A DNA stretch of 36,785 nt, taken from assembly GCA_051453625.1 (NCBI GenBank), contig JBOZIK010000001.1, positions 19,633,337 to 19,670,121 of the forward strand, read 5' to 3'. The translations under genes were made by a program, and so were the position numbers. The notes beneath the pieces were generated by a model that worked only from the letters and a program-made list of their open reading frames with translations, was not told the DNA's origin and made no database searches. This document shows positions 1 through 10,709 of the stretch, in pieces. This DNA is from Welwitschia mirabilis (taxonomy: Eukaryota; Gnetophyta; Gnetopsida; Welwitschiales). Each line of letters begins with the position of its first letter. Position 1 is the first letter of the stretch.

Positions 1-75
1 TTAAGCTAATTTATCATAATGCATACATTAATTTAATTTATTTAATCACAAAAATAGGTATTCAACTATTTTAGT

Positions 76-394
76 TTTTCTTTTTTGGAAAAAAGTATGT
101 GTATTAGACTAGGAAATGTACATCAAGGGGCAAAATCACCCAAGCGTATAGAAGCATAGAACCATTCATAATAGTGAGAATAATAGACTAAAAAGGGGGG
201 ACGAAACCACCGCTCAAAAAAATAACATAACAAGCAGTTGCATAAGAGGGTGCAAGTACTAATGAAAATAGTCATACAAAAGGATTAAAGACTACTAAAA
301 ATAGGGATAAAACTACTCCTAAAAACCAGAATTTATAAAGAACTTAGAATACTAGAAAAAAGCCAAAAAGTAAGAGGATATCAGTCCTCTACAG
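76..394 (-). other. 3' UTR of LINE-1 with A-rich tail
   Basis: On the minus strand this stretch has no long open frame, is rich in T and TG runs, and ends in an A-rich tract (complement of the T-rich run at about 76-86). That resembles the 3' UTR of plant LINEs, which commonly end in a T-rich untranslated stretch and a poly(A)-like tail. The exact end is uncertain. Its position downstream of the gag-like segment suggests that this segment was inside the element when it transposed. Confidence 0.55.
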
Positions 395-1627
395 ACCACT
401 GCAATAAGGGAACATGTTATGATGGTTGTGCTTAAGTAAGAATCTATCCAAGTCATTTAAGAACACCTCAAAAGCTTGATTGATTTGATTGAATTCTTTA
501 ACACTAGCTGGGTTCTTATCTGGATGAAGGATATATCTTTCTTCCTATAAGCTAATTTTATTATCTAGGGAAGAGCTTGATGAGAGAGACCCAGGGTGAT
601 GAATAGGCATCTTTTCAACCCATGCAAAGTTGCTAGAAGAACCTCTCTTCTAGTTGTATTCATGTCAATATCCTGAGTTTGGGGTTGGAGTTCCAAAGAA
701 GAGGATTTAGAGGTAGAGCTTTATGAGATACTAGGATCTAAAGCTTGAGGGGGAGAGTACTAGCATTCTTGAGCAGGGTCAGTTGGTAAGGAATGGCCTA
801 AAGCTAAAAAAGGATGAGGTGGAAACTAAGCTTAAGTTAGGCTAGGAGGATGCTCCTTGAGAGAAAGCTGTTGGACTGAGGACGAAGATGGACCTGCTGA
901 GTTAGCTGGGAATGAAGACACCCTCCTATTGTTAGCACTGGAAGGAGTTGTTATTTCTTCTAGGATAGGATTCCGAGCTGAGGAGGATCTTCTAAAAGAA
1001 TTTCTCCTAGGATTGTTTTGGTAAGGATAATGAGGGGAAGGATGAGAAGAGGCCTCTCTATTCTAAGCTTCTTAAGCTACTCTTCAAAGAGAAAGTACTA
1101 GGCATGAGTACCTAGAGGAGTCCTTTCACTTGAGGACTTGAATGAAGAAGTAGGGAATGTTTACTTGGCATCCTAAGTCAAGAGCCTTAACAAACATAAA
1201 ATGAATTCTAAAAAGCTTAGAACAATTATCAGATTGAATGAAATATTTATCCACAAGTTCTACCCCAAGTCCCCATAGGGGCGGTAAAACCTTCCTACTG
1301 ATATGCCCACTAGGTAGCTTAGGGATTCAACCTAGGAAAAAAAAGAACTTTTCATTAGCCTCTGCTTCTAAATGAGATCCTCTTGCCTTCTGCTGGGACC
1401 TTCAATAGTCTAGTAAAAGATTCTTCTGAAATTTCTATCGAGATTCTTCTAAAGGTTGTTCTTCCTCCTCTTCATCGCTTGTAAAATGGGGTAATATCGG
1501 CCACCATATCCCTTCTTAGTTTGTGTAGAATGGTTTCCCATCCCATATCCTATATTTTCTCCCACAACTTTGGGCACCCTTCAAAGAGGCCTAGGTCAGC
1601 AGGTTCATATGTTGGAGTGGCTTTCAT
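395..1627 (-). pseudogene. Gag-like / plant transposon protein-like domain at the end of LINE-1 ORF2
   Basis: A degenerate coding stretch of about 400 codons starts at an ATG at 1627-1625, in the same frame as the end of the LINE ORF2 frame above it. The first part (to about 1330) has only two internal stops before a frameshift and includes SIEISEESFTRLLKVPAEGK. After the shift come KLPSGHISRK, LVDKYFIQSDN and VNIPYFFIQVLK. The tail (about 400-545) contains HPDKNP followed by FNQINQAFEVF. The arrangement (short N-terminal 'mobile' part, a helical block with a V-x-I-P-Y-F-x-x-x-x-L-K signature, a charged linker, a helical tail) resembles gag-like proteins of plant LTR elements annotated as putative plant transposon proteins. 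That likeness is from memory of the family, not from a search. It could instead be a separate element that landed in frame. Function unknown. Confidence 0.55.
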
Positions 1628-2700
1628 GATAAGTTTAATTTGAGAGTGATTGCGAATTATCTTTTTGGCTGTATAAATAGGGAAGGGAAGGGGGGCGTTA
1701 TTGAAAATTAAACTATTTTTTATCCTCCATATTTGCCATAAAGTCAAGTAAATCCCATCAAATGAATGCATGTCAGAGGCGCTACTACTTTGATAGTACT
1801 TAGTTATTAATACCATTAATTCCTTACTGCAGATGCATTAATGAAAGAGATGCTGAATTATTTCTATAGTGGACTAACATATGGAACATTTGATATCAAC
1901 TTGAATTTCCATTTTTAATAATTAGTCTCTTGTCAAGATTCAATCCTGCTCTTTCAGCCAGCAAAAAACTCTAATTTTCTCTAGTATTTGATCCCTCTAA
2001 TGCTTTTTATAGTCTTCCTATTTGCCATATTTCTTGATTAGGATTTGTTTGAACGTTTTATTCTGAGAAATGTTCAAATTAAAAAGTTGTTGGTTAGCTT
2101 TGAAGAGGTGCTTCTAAAGATAAGACACTCCATGTTTAATTGTCCAGTTTTTGTACTTATGATTCATTAAGTTACTTTAAGATTGCCCTCCATCTTGTAA
2201 TCTCTTTAAAATATTTTGAGCTACTATGAGAATACAAGCTTTAGGTTTTTATATTCTCCATCTTCTGATTCTTTAAGATGGGCTATGATTTTCCATTTAC
2301 ATAAATGTATTTTGTGGTGATCTTTTCCCCCAACCATATGAAGTCTTTTAAAATTCTATCACTTTTTTGAATGATATTCTTTGAGGGATGATAACAGAAG
2401 ATATATACCAAAAATATAAAATTAGATAGGAATTTGTAAGAATGATCTTAGCCTTTGAAGATAGAAAATTATTGTGCCAAAAACTACACCTCCTTTGTAT
2501 AGATTCTAGAATGTAGTTCCAAGTATTTGTCTTGTGCCAATTCCATAAAGAAATGCCTAGGTAGATGTCATGTAGGTATCCTAACTTTGCATTTAGAATA
2601 TGGGTGATTTCATCCCCTCTGATACATTATCTGCCTAAGCTATATATTCTTGATTTGTTTTAATTGATGTAAAGCCCTGTTGCCTCTGCAAATGTGTTCA
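1628..2700 (-). pseudogene. LINE-1 ORF2, C-terminal part (thumb and zf-RVT-like)
   Basis: This is the continuation of ORF2 after the catalytic RT motifs. Most of it is broken by frameshifts and TAG/TGA codons. Near 1700-1750 the frame reads LTLWQIWRIKNSLIFNN, the W-x-I-W-x-x-(R/K)-N motif that closes the zf-RVT region in plant LINE and related RT proteins. The open frame 1550-1816 covers this motif and runs straight on into the gag-like segment through a single TAG. I see no RNase H domain, although some plant LINEs carry one. Confidence 0.7.
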
Positions 2701-4044
2701 TGGCATTTTTTATAGCTTTTGCTTATTAACTGGTTACCTTGGTTATGATAATAGTATCGTCTGCATAGTGGTTGTTGAGAAAAATTTGGCCTCTAATTTT
2801 GATTTCTATAATTCCATTATTTTTTAAGAAAATCTGTAAAACATTTATTACAAATAAGAAGAGGTATGGAGATAGAGGATCCCCTTGTCTTAAGCCTCTT
2901 CCTACTGAGAAGAAGTTTGATATGTGACTATTAACCTCCAAACTAAATTCAACTGAAGCCTAAATGTCTAGCTATAGGTTAATAATATCTTGAGAGAAGC
3001 TAATTTTTTTGAGAATGCACCCTAAATCTTGCCAACTAACTGAGTCATAAGCTTTTATAATATCTAGTTTAGCAATGAGAAGCAGAAATTGGTGCTTTTT
3101 AATGGAGTGAATAATTTCATGGGTCAAAAGGATTTGGTCTTGGATATACTTGGAATGGATGAAGATATCTTGGTTCTTTAAAATCACATTGGGGAATAAG
3201 GGGGCAATTCAACCAACCATAATTTTTGTGAAGATTTTGTAAATAACATTATAGACCCCTAAGGGTCTAAAGTTCTTTGGCCTACTGGCATCCCTTTTTT
3301 TGGTATGAGAACTACTCTAGTTCTTTTTATCTCTCTAGGAATCTATTATTTATGGAAAATTTCCTGCATTACATCATGGAGGTTATCTCCTAAGATAGAA
3401 AAATAAGTTTTGAAGAGCTTGATTAGCCACCCATCTGACCGATGTGCTTAGTTTTTCTTTATCAATCTGACTATAACTAGGATCTCCTCTCTACTTAAGG
3501 GTTTACTCAATACTTGATTATTCTCCTCCAAAACCTTCTTGTTCTCTGGAATTAAGTCAGGGGTGATATCGTCCCATTCCCAGACTTTCTGAAAATGGGT
3601 CTGTAGTTCCTTTGCTATTTCTTCTTCATTTTTTATAACTCGACCTCCTATTATAAGCCTGTTAATTCTATTATCTAATTTATGTTGGTTAGCCTGCTAG
3701 AAGAAAAATATAGTATGTCTATCACTTTCTTTAAGCCATTTGATCCTTGATCATTCTCTCTAATAATTTTCTTCATCCTCATGTATTTCTTGGAGCTCCA
3801 TTAGGCGCTGGTATTCTCTATTTCTAAGGATGTCCTGATTACCTCTCTTTTCCTATTCAGTTTGAATGTGTTTGAGGTCCTTAATTTTAGATTTTGAGTC
3901 AAACCACTCCTTATCTTTCTTTCTCAAGTATCTCATGTGAGCCTTCAAGGTATTGAGGCCTTTATATAAGAAAGTGACAGGTTGTTTACCATCATACTAT
4001 GCCTAGATATTTTCCAAGAGAATTTTAGTTTTTATTCAATTGAT
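2701..4044 (-). pseudogene. LINE-1 ORF2, reverse transcriptase domain
   Basis: Non-LTR reverse transcriptase, the enzyme that copies LINE RNA into DNA at the nicked target. Visible motifs on the minus strand, in order: YNVIYKIFTKI (about 3225-3260), KLDIIKAYDSVSW near 3030-3075 (motif A, with the catalytic Asp), GLRQGDPLSPYLF near 2868-2906 (motif B), and YADD at 2756-2767 (motif C, both Asp present). The catalytic residues survive but the frame is cut by stops, for instance two TAG codons between the blocks 2972-3187 and 2726-2941. These stops sit where Gln or Trp would be expected. Confidence 0.9.
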
Positions 4045-4755
4045 CTAGCATTGTTCCATCCAAAATGGGGTTTTTGGGGGTGAAAACACCCCCACTCTAA
4101 GCATAATAGGATGGTGATCTGAGGCAATCCTATTTAGACTATGATCTTTAAGAGGAAGTTTAGTTAGATGTTTCCTAGACATCACTTTATCAATCTTAGA
4201 CATTATTAGCTCTGTACTTATTCTTCTATTTAACCATGTGTATTTGCAACCATTGATTGGTATATCTGTGAGAGAATATCTTATAAAGAAATCTTTGAAA
4301 ATAGAGGCCACTTTAAAGTTTCAATTATCTCACCTAGATTTTTTCTAGTGATGGAGGCATTGATTAAAGTTGCCTAAAATTATCCATTTGAATTTATCCA
4401 CTACATTCTTTTGAGCTTCTTCCAAAACCATAGCCTTGTCTAAGTTATGTTGGCAACTATATATGTTTGTAATAATCCATCCTTCATTCTTAAGGAAAAT
4501 CATAATGTGATTCTAACTGCTAAAAATAAGATCTACATCCTTTTTAGTAGAAACCAAAAGACCACTAGATTTACCCTAGGCTAGTATAGTAAAAGAGGTC
4601 CAGTGCTATCCCATCTTTATGTTTCCCATATCTTGTTTTAGCTTCATCTCCTAAAGGCAGACTAAATCAATATTATATTAAGTAATTAGATTTTATAGGA
4701 TCTTTTTTTCATAAGAGGATCCTAATCCCATACAATTCTATGAGAGACAATTCAT
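4045..4755 (-). pseudogene. LINE-1 ORF2, AP-type endonuclease domain
   Basis: N-terminal endonuclease of a plant LINE ORF2 (endonuclease/exonuclease/phosphatase fold), which nicks target DNA. The start ATG is at 4755-4753 and begins MNCLS followed by TAG where the family has Trp (the W-N-x-R-G-L type start). LGNFNQ (about 4370-4390) matches the G-D-F-N block with Asp changed to Asn. The C-terminal SDHHPI (4108-4122) carries the conserved catalytic Asp-His. A clean open frame covers 4045-4311. Several premature TAG codons stand at Trp or Gln positions, and there is at least one frameshift near 4311-4325. Confidence 0.88.
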
Positions 4756-5140
4756 TAGAGGGTATTTTTGCCCCTTTCTAGGTGCTTATCCTTTTTTTAA
4801 TATGTCTTCAATTATAGCTTGGAAACTATTCGCAACATTCTCTGCTATCTCTCACCTCAATAAGGTTTTATTGCTAGGCCTTTCCTTTGTCTGAGTTTTT
4901 ACTTTATTAGATTCATCATCTTGAAGGTTTAGTTGGGTATCATTCTCATTCATGAGTGATTGAAATGGGTTTTTTTATTTTGAATCATTCCTTTTTCTTG
5001 ATTTTCTTTGGAAAAATGGTGGTACTTTTTCCAATTTATTCCTTTTGCTGTTTATGCCTACACACACTCTGATTATGCTCAGTCTTTTTGCAAAAGGTGC
5101 AAGTTTCCTTTTTCTTTCCTTTAATGTCTATCAATCTCTT

Positions 5141-5654
5141 TTGCCATTCTTCTCGTAGGTGATCCAATCTTTCATAGTGTGAGCATTTCTTCTTAGGAGA
5201 AGCACATCTTCCCCACAGGTATCCTAATTTTCCACAAGTTGAGCATGGGATCGAAAGATTCTCATATGTAACTTCTAGATCATAGGTTTTCCATTTGGAT
5301 CTAAACTTGATAGATTAGATTTTCTTTACATCTTTGAGACTCATCCACACACAAAATTTGGCTAACACTAGTCTAGTTTGTTTAATCGTGATTCAATCTA
5401 GCTTATTTAGATCTCCAAACTGATCAATCATTCTTCTTAATAGATCTTCATCCCAAAACTCCAAGGGTAACTTGTGGATGTGGATCTAGATTGGAAGTTT
5501 CTTAGACAATTGCAGGTCTGATTACACCCACAGTGTCCATTTGACTAGGGCTAGGCTTCTAACTCTAAAAAACCATGGTCCTCTTGCTATGATTTCATCC
5601 TGATCTTGTTCATTATCTAGCTAGAATAAAACTAGTCCTTCTAGGATTGTTATA
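5141..5654. repeat. Duplicate of ORF1 region, left copy
   Basis: Aligns with 5755-6243 at roughly 80-85 percent identity by eye, with a short deletion in the right copy. Shared landmarks include the tctcgtaggt string at 5151 and 5765. The left copy stops exactly at the N run, at the point matching the ...gctata end of the right copy at 6243. This is the pattern of two overlapping contig ends placed side by side. Confidence 0.85.
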
Positions 5655-5754
5655 NNNNNNNNNNNNNNNNNNNNNNNNNNNNNNNNNNNNNNNNNNNNNN
5701 NNNNNNNNNNNNNNNNNNNNNNNNNNNNNNNNNNNNNNNNNNNNNNNNNNNNNN
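5655..5754. other. Assembly gap, 100 N
   Basis: Exactly 100 undetermined bases, the usual placeholder length for a gap of unknown size. Flanked by the diverged duplicate 5141-5654 / 5755-6243. Confidence 0.98.
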
Positions 5755-6243
5755 CTGACATTTTTCTCGTAGGTAACCCAATCTTCCACATTGTGAGCAT
5801 TTCTTCTCCGAAGGAGAACATCTTCCTGAGAGGTATCCTGATTTCTCAAAAGTTGAGCATGGGATTGAAAGATTCTCATATGTGACTTCTAAGTCATAGG
5901 TTCTCCATTTGGATCTAAACTTTATAGATTAGATTTCATTAGTGTCTTCGAGACTCATCCACACACAAAATCTAGCTAACACTAATTTGGTTTATTTAAT
6001 TATGATGCAATCCAGCTTGATTAGATCTCTAAACTAATTGGTCATTCTTCATAATAGATCTTCATCCCAAAACTTCAAGGGAAACTTTTAGATGTGGATC
6101 TAGATCGAAAGTTTCTTAAACAAATGTGGGTCTGATTGTATCCCCGGAGTCCATTTGGCTAGGGCTAGGCCTCTTACTATGATTTCATCCCGATATTGTC
6201 AATGTCTACCTAAAATAAAACCAGCCCTTTTAGCATTGCTATA
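5755..6243. repeat. Duplicate of ORF1 region, right copy
   Basis: Second copy of 5141-5654. It is continuous with the ORF1 start at 6437, so it is the copy that truly belongs to the 5' part of the element seen here. It differs at enough sites that it may come from another genomic copy than the left one. Confidence 0.85.
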
Positions 6244-6437
6244 ACATTGACTTTGCTAATCCCTGTCCATTTTATTGTGACCCAATCATGGATCTAATCC
6301 AGTTGAGATCAAGAGCCAGAAGAGACAAGCTTGCTAATGAGGCTAAACTTAATTTTTTTCTCAATTTCATTGCACGCATCTTCATCTATGTCTAATATGA
6401 GAGATTTCCCCTCCCTAGAGAACTGAATCTTCTCCAT

Positions 6438-6665
6438 CTTGGGGCTAACCCCAATAGAAAACCCTAAAAAAACTGATCAAAATTGCAAAACAGAAGGACT
6501 CTTGAAACTTACCTAACTACTTCCTATTCTGTGGTTGAAAATGCCCCCTTGCACTATGATCAGGGACTAAAACCATTCCCACTGAACCGTGATCTCCAAA
6601 ACCTGCACCCTCCTCCTGATCTGCGATCTTCAGAGCTTTACCCTAGGTGGAATCTTGGATATACT
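6438..6665 (-). other. 5' leader of LINE-1
   Basis: This stretch is clearly richer in G and C than the DNA beyond it and sits directly upstream of the ORF1 start. It is the likely 5' UTR and internal promoter region of the LINE. An opposite-strand open frame of 62 codons (6483-6671) lies here. It has no recognisable domain and I treat it as a by-product of the GC-richer composition. Confidence 0.6.
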
Positions 6666-8188
6666 AAATAATTCATTTTTTATTATTATGTTAATAGAGT
6701 TTGATTTTTTTTCTTTTAACTGACTTATGAACATCTTTTAAGACATTCATTTTATGCTACTTGATTTAATCTTATCTTTGAATTTATTTCCATTCATTCA
6801 TTTATAGCTTATCACTTTCTTGTTAATGATACATGTCTTCTTGATAAAGTATGATGAAATTTTAGTAATTTTTATAGGACTTATAACTTAATATAATACA
6901 TGTACAGGAACTTTAGATGTTTCTTGGTAGATGATTGAATCATCATGAGGATTCTTAAATTTCAATTATTTTAATACTTTTTCTCAATCCTTAATGATGA
7001 TGAAATAAATGTAATCACTTCCAATGATATTATGCTAGAGTGAGGATGAAGCTAAGAGATTTCAAAGAAAATAAAATTATTTTATATTCATATTTTGATC
7101 ATTCTATGATAACTATAACCCTTACTGATGAATTAAATCACTTGAAGTTATCCCATTGATAATCTAGCACTATTTCTACTAATGATTCTAATGATTGTGA
7201 ACCTAAAGAATGAGATTTATATACATCCAAAAAACATTTGAGTATTTGTATTAATGCTTTATAAATTTGATACCTTAGTAGAGTTATAAAAGATTATTTA
7301 TCTTAGCTAGTATTATTTTCAATAACATGTTGATCTTTTGATAGTGTTAAAATTAATGTATTTTATGTTAAAAACTATTAATTCCTTAACTAATCAAGTG
7401 ATTTAAACCTCATCAGGTACTTGTCAATCTCTTAATGCTTTCTAGGCTTACTTTATTTCATCACTTTTATTTTTATCTTTGGGAGGATTGTTAAACCCTT
7501 ATTAATTTGATATTAATCTTCGAAAACATTTAAAACACATAGTAAGTACAAGAGTGAGATGCTTGTCCTAAGGCTAAAAAATGTAATGGCACTTAATAAA
7601 TAAATAAATAATAAAAAAAGAGTCCTATGAATAGAAAAATCATTATTATAACTAAAGATATTATTTTTTAAAGTAACAAAACAACTTTAGGCATCCTTTT
7701 ATTGCATTGTCCTCAAGCGGTATAAAATCATTCTGATAGTTTATATTATGTAATGGCTAACATGCATGTCTAAGTAAAAATATATGATGTGGAATAATCA
7801 AATTCTAAAGAGGAATTTATGAAATTAAGCAAGAAAAATTTAAGTAAGAGAGTAGCTAGAGGAGATAATTAGCCTTCAATTAAATTTTTGTTATTTGAGT
7901 GTGAATCTAGAAAGTAATACTCTACAAAATAGTAGCATATTAAATCTAGAAAAGTAAAATTACTAATTGTTTGAAAAAGTATGATTAGATTGGTATTTTT
8001 ATATTGCATGAAAGATGTAGGGTTTAAAACACTTTAAAGGAATAAATGTTATCTTAGAAGATTTGATAGATAGTAAGCATAATATGCTTCTAGTTTAGAT
8101 GAAATCCTTAAAATGGTATACAAACCTATGCTATAATTTTTTTAAGACATAAAAAAATCAGTGAGGAAATGCTAGAAACTATCTTAAT

Positions 8189-8294
8189 NNNNNNNNNNNN
8201 NNNNNNNNNNNNNNNNNNNNNNNNNNNNNNNNNNNNNNNNNNNNNNNNNNNNNNNNNNNNNNNNNNNNNNNNNNNNNNNNNNNNNNNNNNNNNN
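8189..8294. other. Assembly gap, 106 N
   Basis: 106 undetermined bases. Unlike several other gaps here, I see no duplicate sequence on its two sides. Confidence 0.98.
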
Positions 8295-8512
8295 GAAATA
8301 GTTTTTAGATGATTTATGTTTTGGACATTACTTATGATATAAATTAATGGTATGCCATAATATATTACAATATTTCTTAATGCATACATCTTCTAAAGAA
8401 TTTGGTAATTTTTATTTTTTTAATAATTGTAATGATAATAATAACTATCTTCTTTTCATTATATTGTGTTGAACATGAACTACATTAGAGATATAGAAAA
8501 TAAAGCATATAA

Positions 8513-8534
8513 ATTATTATTATTATTATTATTA
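8513..8534. repeat. TTA microsatellite
   Basis: About seven uninterrupted TTA/TAT units. Simple sequence repeat with no associated gene. Confidence 0.9.
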
Positions 8535-9060
8535 ACATTTAAGTTATCATATAAATATTAAAATATTTAATTATGACACTCATTTATTATTGAAGTGAAT
8601 ACATGAAAGAGAGAACACATCCTTATTAAACTAATAAGCTACTAATCAAGGTCTTAAAGGAGAAATTAAAACAACATGAATGATGTCCATCATGAATATA
8701 TTTTTTAAAACATATGACAAAGAATAGAAAAAGTTATTTTAAATAATATTTTTACAAATCATTACATGAAATCAAAACTTTTTTCAAGATAATATATTCT
8801 TAAATGTTGACATCAATAGAAGATATAAAATAGCTAATATATAAGTACCTTTCTAGCTTGGTCTTCTATAAAGATGAATAGTTCTTAAATGTTCAAAAAT
8901 TAAGTCCTCCCTTCATTCTTTAAATTTAAAACAATTATCTAACTACTTATCATATAGGAAGATACCTCGTAAGAAGTAGTGAAAAATATCTAAACCTCAT
9001 TTTTTATTGGTTAACTAATAGACCTCTTATGAACTCTATGAAAATTTTGTATCATTGTTA

Positions 9061-9065
9061 CCTAG
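9061..9065 (+). repeat. Target-site duplication, left (cctag)
   Basis: Five bases, cctag, directly before the tgtaataccc start of the solo LTR. The same five bases follow the LTR end at 9631-9635. Five base pairs is the usual duplication length for Ty3/Gypsy and Copia integrases. Confidence 0.7.
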
Positions 9066-9630
9066 TGTAATACCCCATATTTTCAAGTAATATTTAGGTC
9101 TTTAATATTCCAATTTTCTAAATTTCTTTGTTTAATTCGGTTTACATATTATTANNNNNNNNNNNNNNNNNNNNNNNNNNNNNNNNNNNNNNNNNNNNNN
9201 NNNNNNNNNNNNNNNNNNNNNNNNNNNNNNNNNNNNNNNNNNNNNNNNNNNNNNTGGAGATGGGAATGAGGTCCAAGATAGAACTACGTGTGGTCTGATC
9301 TCCTTTGAATGAGGATACGTAGGCATGGTTGTTTAGCTGTGGATGCAATCAACCATTCGACCACAACCTACACACTCTTCTGATGTGTTTTGAACTGAGT
9401 TTTCTAAATAACCTTAAGTTGGATGTTGTGTTCATCAAGTGAACTATCTTCATATAGTTCTCCTGAGATGTACCCTGTTGGTAATTGAGGGACGATTATC
9501 TTAGTCTCAGCTAATTGATCCACTATAATGTTTAATCGTGTCTTGTAGATTAATCTTGTTTAAGTTAATTTAAAAAAAAAATTCCATGATTTTATGCTTG
9601 TTAAGTCCAACCTAAGTGCGGGTTGTGACC
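9066..9630 (+). mobile_element. Solo LTR of a plant LTR retrotransposon (probably Gypsy)
   Basis: Begins tgtaataccccatatttt, close to the TGTAACACCCC start known from many plant Gypsy LTRs. It contains ggatacgtaggca at 9313-9325, a string seen in plant LTRs, and ends near gggttgtgacc at 9620-9630, like the ...GGGTCGTGACA LTR end with the last A changed to C. It is bounded by the identical pentamer cctag on both sides. No internal domain or primer binding site follows, so this is what LTR-LTR recombination leaves behind. A 100-N gap inside makes the true length unknown. The family motifs are recalled, not searched. Confidence 0.72.
9155..9254. other. Assembly gap, 100 N
   Basis: 100 undetermined bases inside the solo LTR. 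I see no duplicated flank. Confidence 0.98.
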
Positions 9631-9635
9631 CCTAG
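9631..9635 (+). repeat. Target-site duplication, right (cctag)
   Basis: Exact match to 9061-9065, immediately after the LTR end. Confidence 0.7.
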
Positions 9636-10147
9636 TCACATGAAATAATAAATTAAATTTTGAATTCACTTATAACTTTAAATAATAAAAGCTCGATAAG
9701 AGAAATAATAGGCGTGAGTAGTAGATAAAATAATTTTACATACTAAATATTCCATAATCATTATACTCTTTTTATATTCCTATTTATCCATTTTGAAAGA
9801 TAATTTACTAACAACGATCTCATAGATTCTTAGAAATATCTTAAAAAGAAAAGAAAATTCTAAGAAATTTAGTTACACCATCATCTAAAATAATTTTCCA
9901 TGATGCAGAGAGAAATCATGTATAATTTTGGTAAGATTAAATACTAAATACTTTTCCAAATTAATATTTGAACTAAAAAGAAAATAATAAAGAGTAATAC
10001 TATAGAGAAATTGATTAAGTATATATTGAGGATTTTTATTTATCTATTTATTTATTTATTTTTTAATTTGCAGTCATCCAGAACATTCATCTTGATAAGC
10101 ATCTTTAGATTTTCACTAATGTGAATACCAAAAATAGTCCAAGATCA
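9636..10147. other. AT-rich gene-free stretch
   Basis: No coding or RNA signal seen. Includes a tattta-type simple repeat near 10036-10060. Confidence 0.6.
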
Positions 10148-10300
10148 ATTACCATAATGATAAATACTTGAATAGACTAAACATGAAGTCCTAAGTTCAA
10201 ATATCTACATTGGTAGGGGCATATAATTTGCATGGCTCCATGTGCCACTAGGAAGTTATATGACACATACCTACCTAGCTAGGTTACCCTCTAAAAATAT
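10148..10300 (+). mobile_element. Possible tRNA-derived SINE
   Basis: The stretch carries agttcaaatatc near 10194-10205, which resembles a decayed Pol III B box (GGTTCRANNCC). A looser A-box-like region lies about 30-40 bases upstream. The body that follows (gcatggctccatgtgcca, then tacctacctagctagg) is less AT-rich than its surroundings and ends in an A-rich stretch. No target-site duplication was identified. It could also be another low-copy repeat. Confidence 0.35.
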
Positions 10301-10709
10301 ATGAATATCATAAATAATATTATCCTAATCATCCTTTCACATAACATGACATAAAAATCTACTACAATGATAAAAAGATATGAAGCTAAATGACATTCTT
10401 TCCTTACAGACCTTTTAATATGAAAGGTAAAAATAAAATTTTGGGTGATGGAAATATAAGCATTTTATTCTTCAAATTTAAAAATCTATCATATGAATGA
10501 AATCCTTTCAAAATCCTAGCTTTTTAATGAAAACTAAGATAAAATTCCATAAGAATATATTACAATCTACTATAGAATTAGGTTTATAGAAGGTAATATC
10601 TTAATTAGTATTTATTTCTCATACTAAATATTTCTAAGTAGAAATAACATTGTTAAAATTATACTTATGTTTAATAAAACCACTTTTTTAAATACACATA
10701 ATACAAGGT

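Larger units (their letters stand above)
5036..6437 (-). pseudogene. LINE-1 ORF1 (DUF4283-like, CCHC zinc knuckles), interrupted by gap
   Basis: ORF1 encodes the RNA-binding partner of plant LINEs. The start ATG at 6437-6435 opens a 42-residue frame (MEKIQFSREGK...) that stops at 6309. After it, FRSKW, YDLEVTYENLS and IPCST mark the end of a DUF4283-type region leading into zinc knuckles. In the copy left of the gap a first knuckle reads CSTCGKLGYLWGRC (His replaced by Tyr), a second is degraded, and a third, CTFCKKTEHNQSVC, keeps all CX2CX4HX4C ligands (about 5065-5110). In the copy right of the gap the second knuckle reads CSQCGRLGYLREKC. So the two halves are different diverged copies of the same region, and neither is intact. 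The last in-frame stop is at 5036-5038. Confidence 0.8.
75..6665 (-). mobile_element. Near full-length, inactivated LINE retrotransposon (LINE-1)
   Basis: Read on the minus strand, the element runs from a relatively GC-rich leader near 6665 through ORF1 (start codon 6437), ORF2 (start 4755) and a 3' UTR ending in an A-rich tract near 75-95. Order and content (DUF4283-like ORF1 with zinc knuckles, AP-type endonuclease, non-LTR reverse transcriptase, C-terminal zf-RVT-like part) are those of plant L1-clade LINEs. Every ORF carries stops or frameshifts, so it cannot be active. Sequence beyond about 6670 turns abruptly AT-rich, which I take as the 5' edge. I found no convincing target-site duplication. 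The ORF1 section is interrupted by an N gap at 5655-5754 flanked by diverged duplicate sequence, so the 5' third may be joined from two copies. Endonuclease, RT and the downstream domain all lie in one gap-free stretch (1-5654). Confidence 0.9.
6666..9060. other. AT-rich gene-free stretch
   Basis: No coding potential, RNA gene or clear transposon domain seen on either strand. It holds simple repeats (an aaat-type run near 7597-7612 and a TTA run at about 8513-8534) and an N gap. Probably very old transposon debris. Confidence 0.6.

Noticed and set aside
5613-5879. Open frames running through N (also 8126-8389 and 9132-9348)
   Set aside because: Most of their length is undetermined bases; they cannot be judged.
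6483-6671. Plus-strand 62-codon open frame (MQNRRTLETYL...)
   Set aside because: It lies over the GC-richer LINE leader on the opposite strand, has no domain, and ends where the leader ends.
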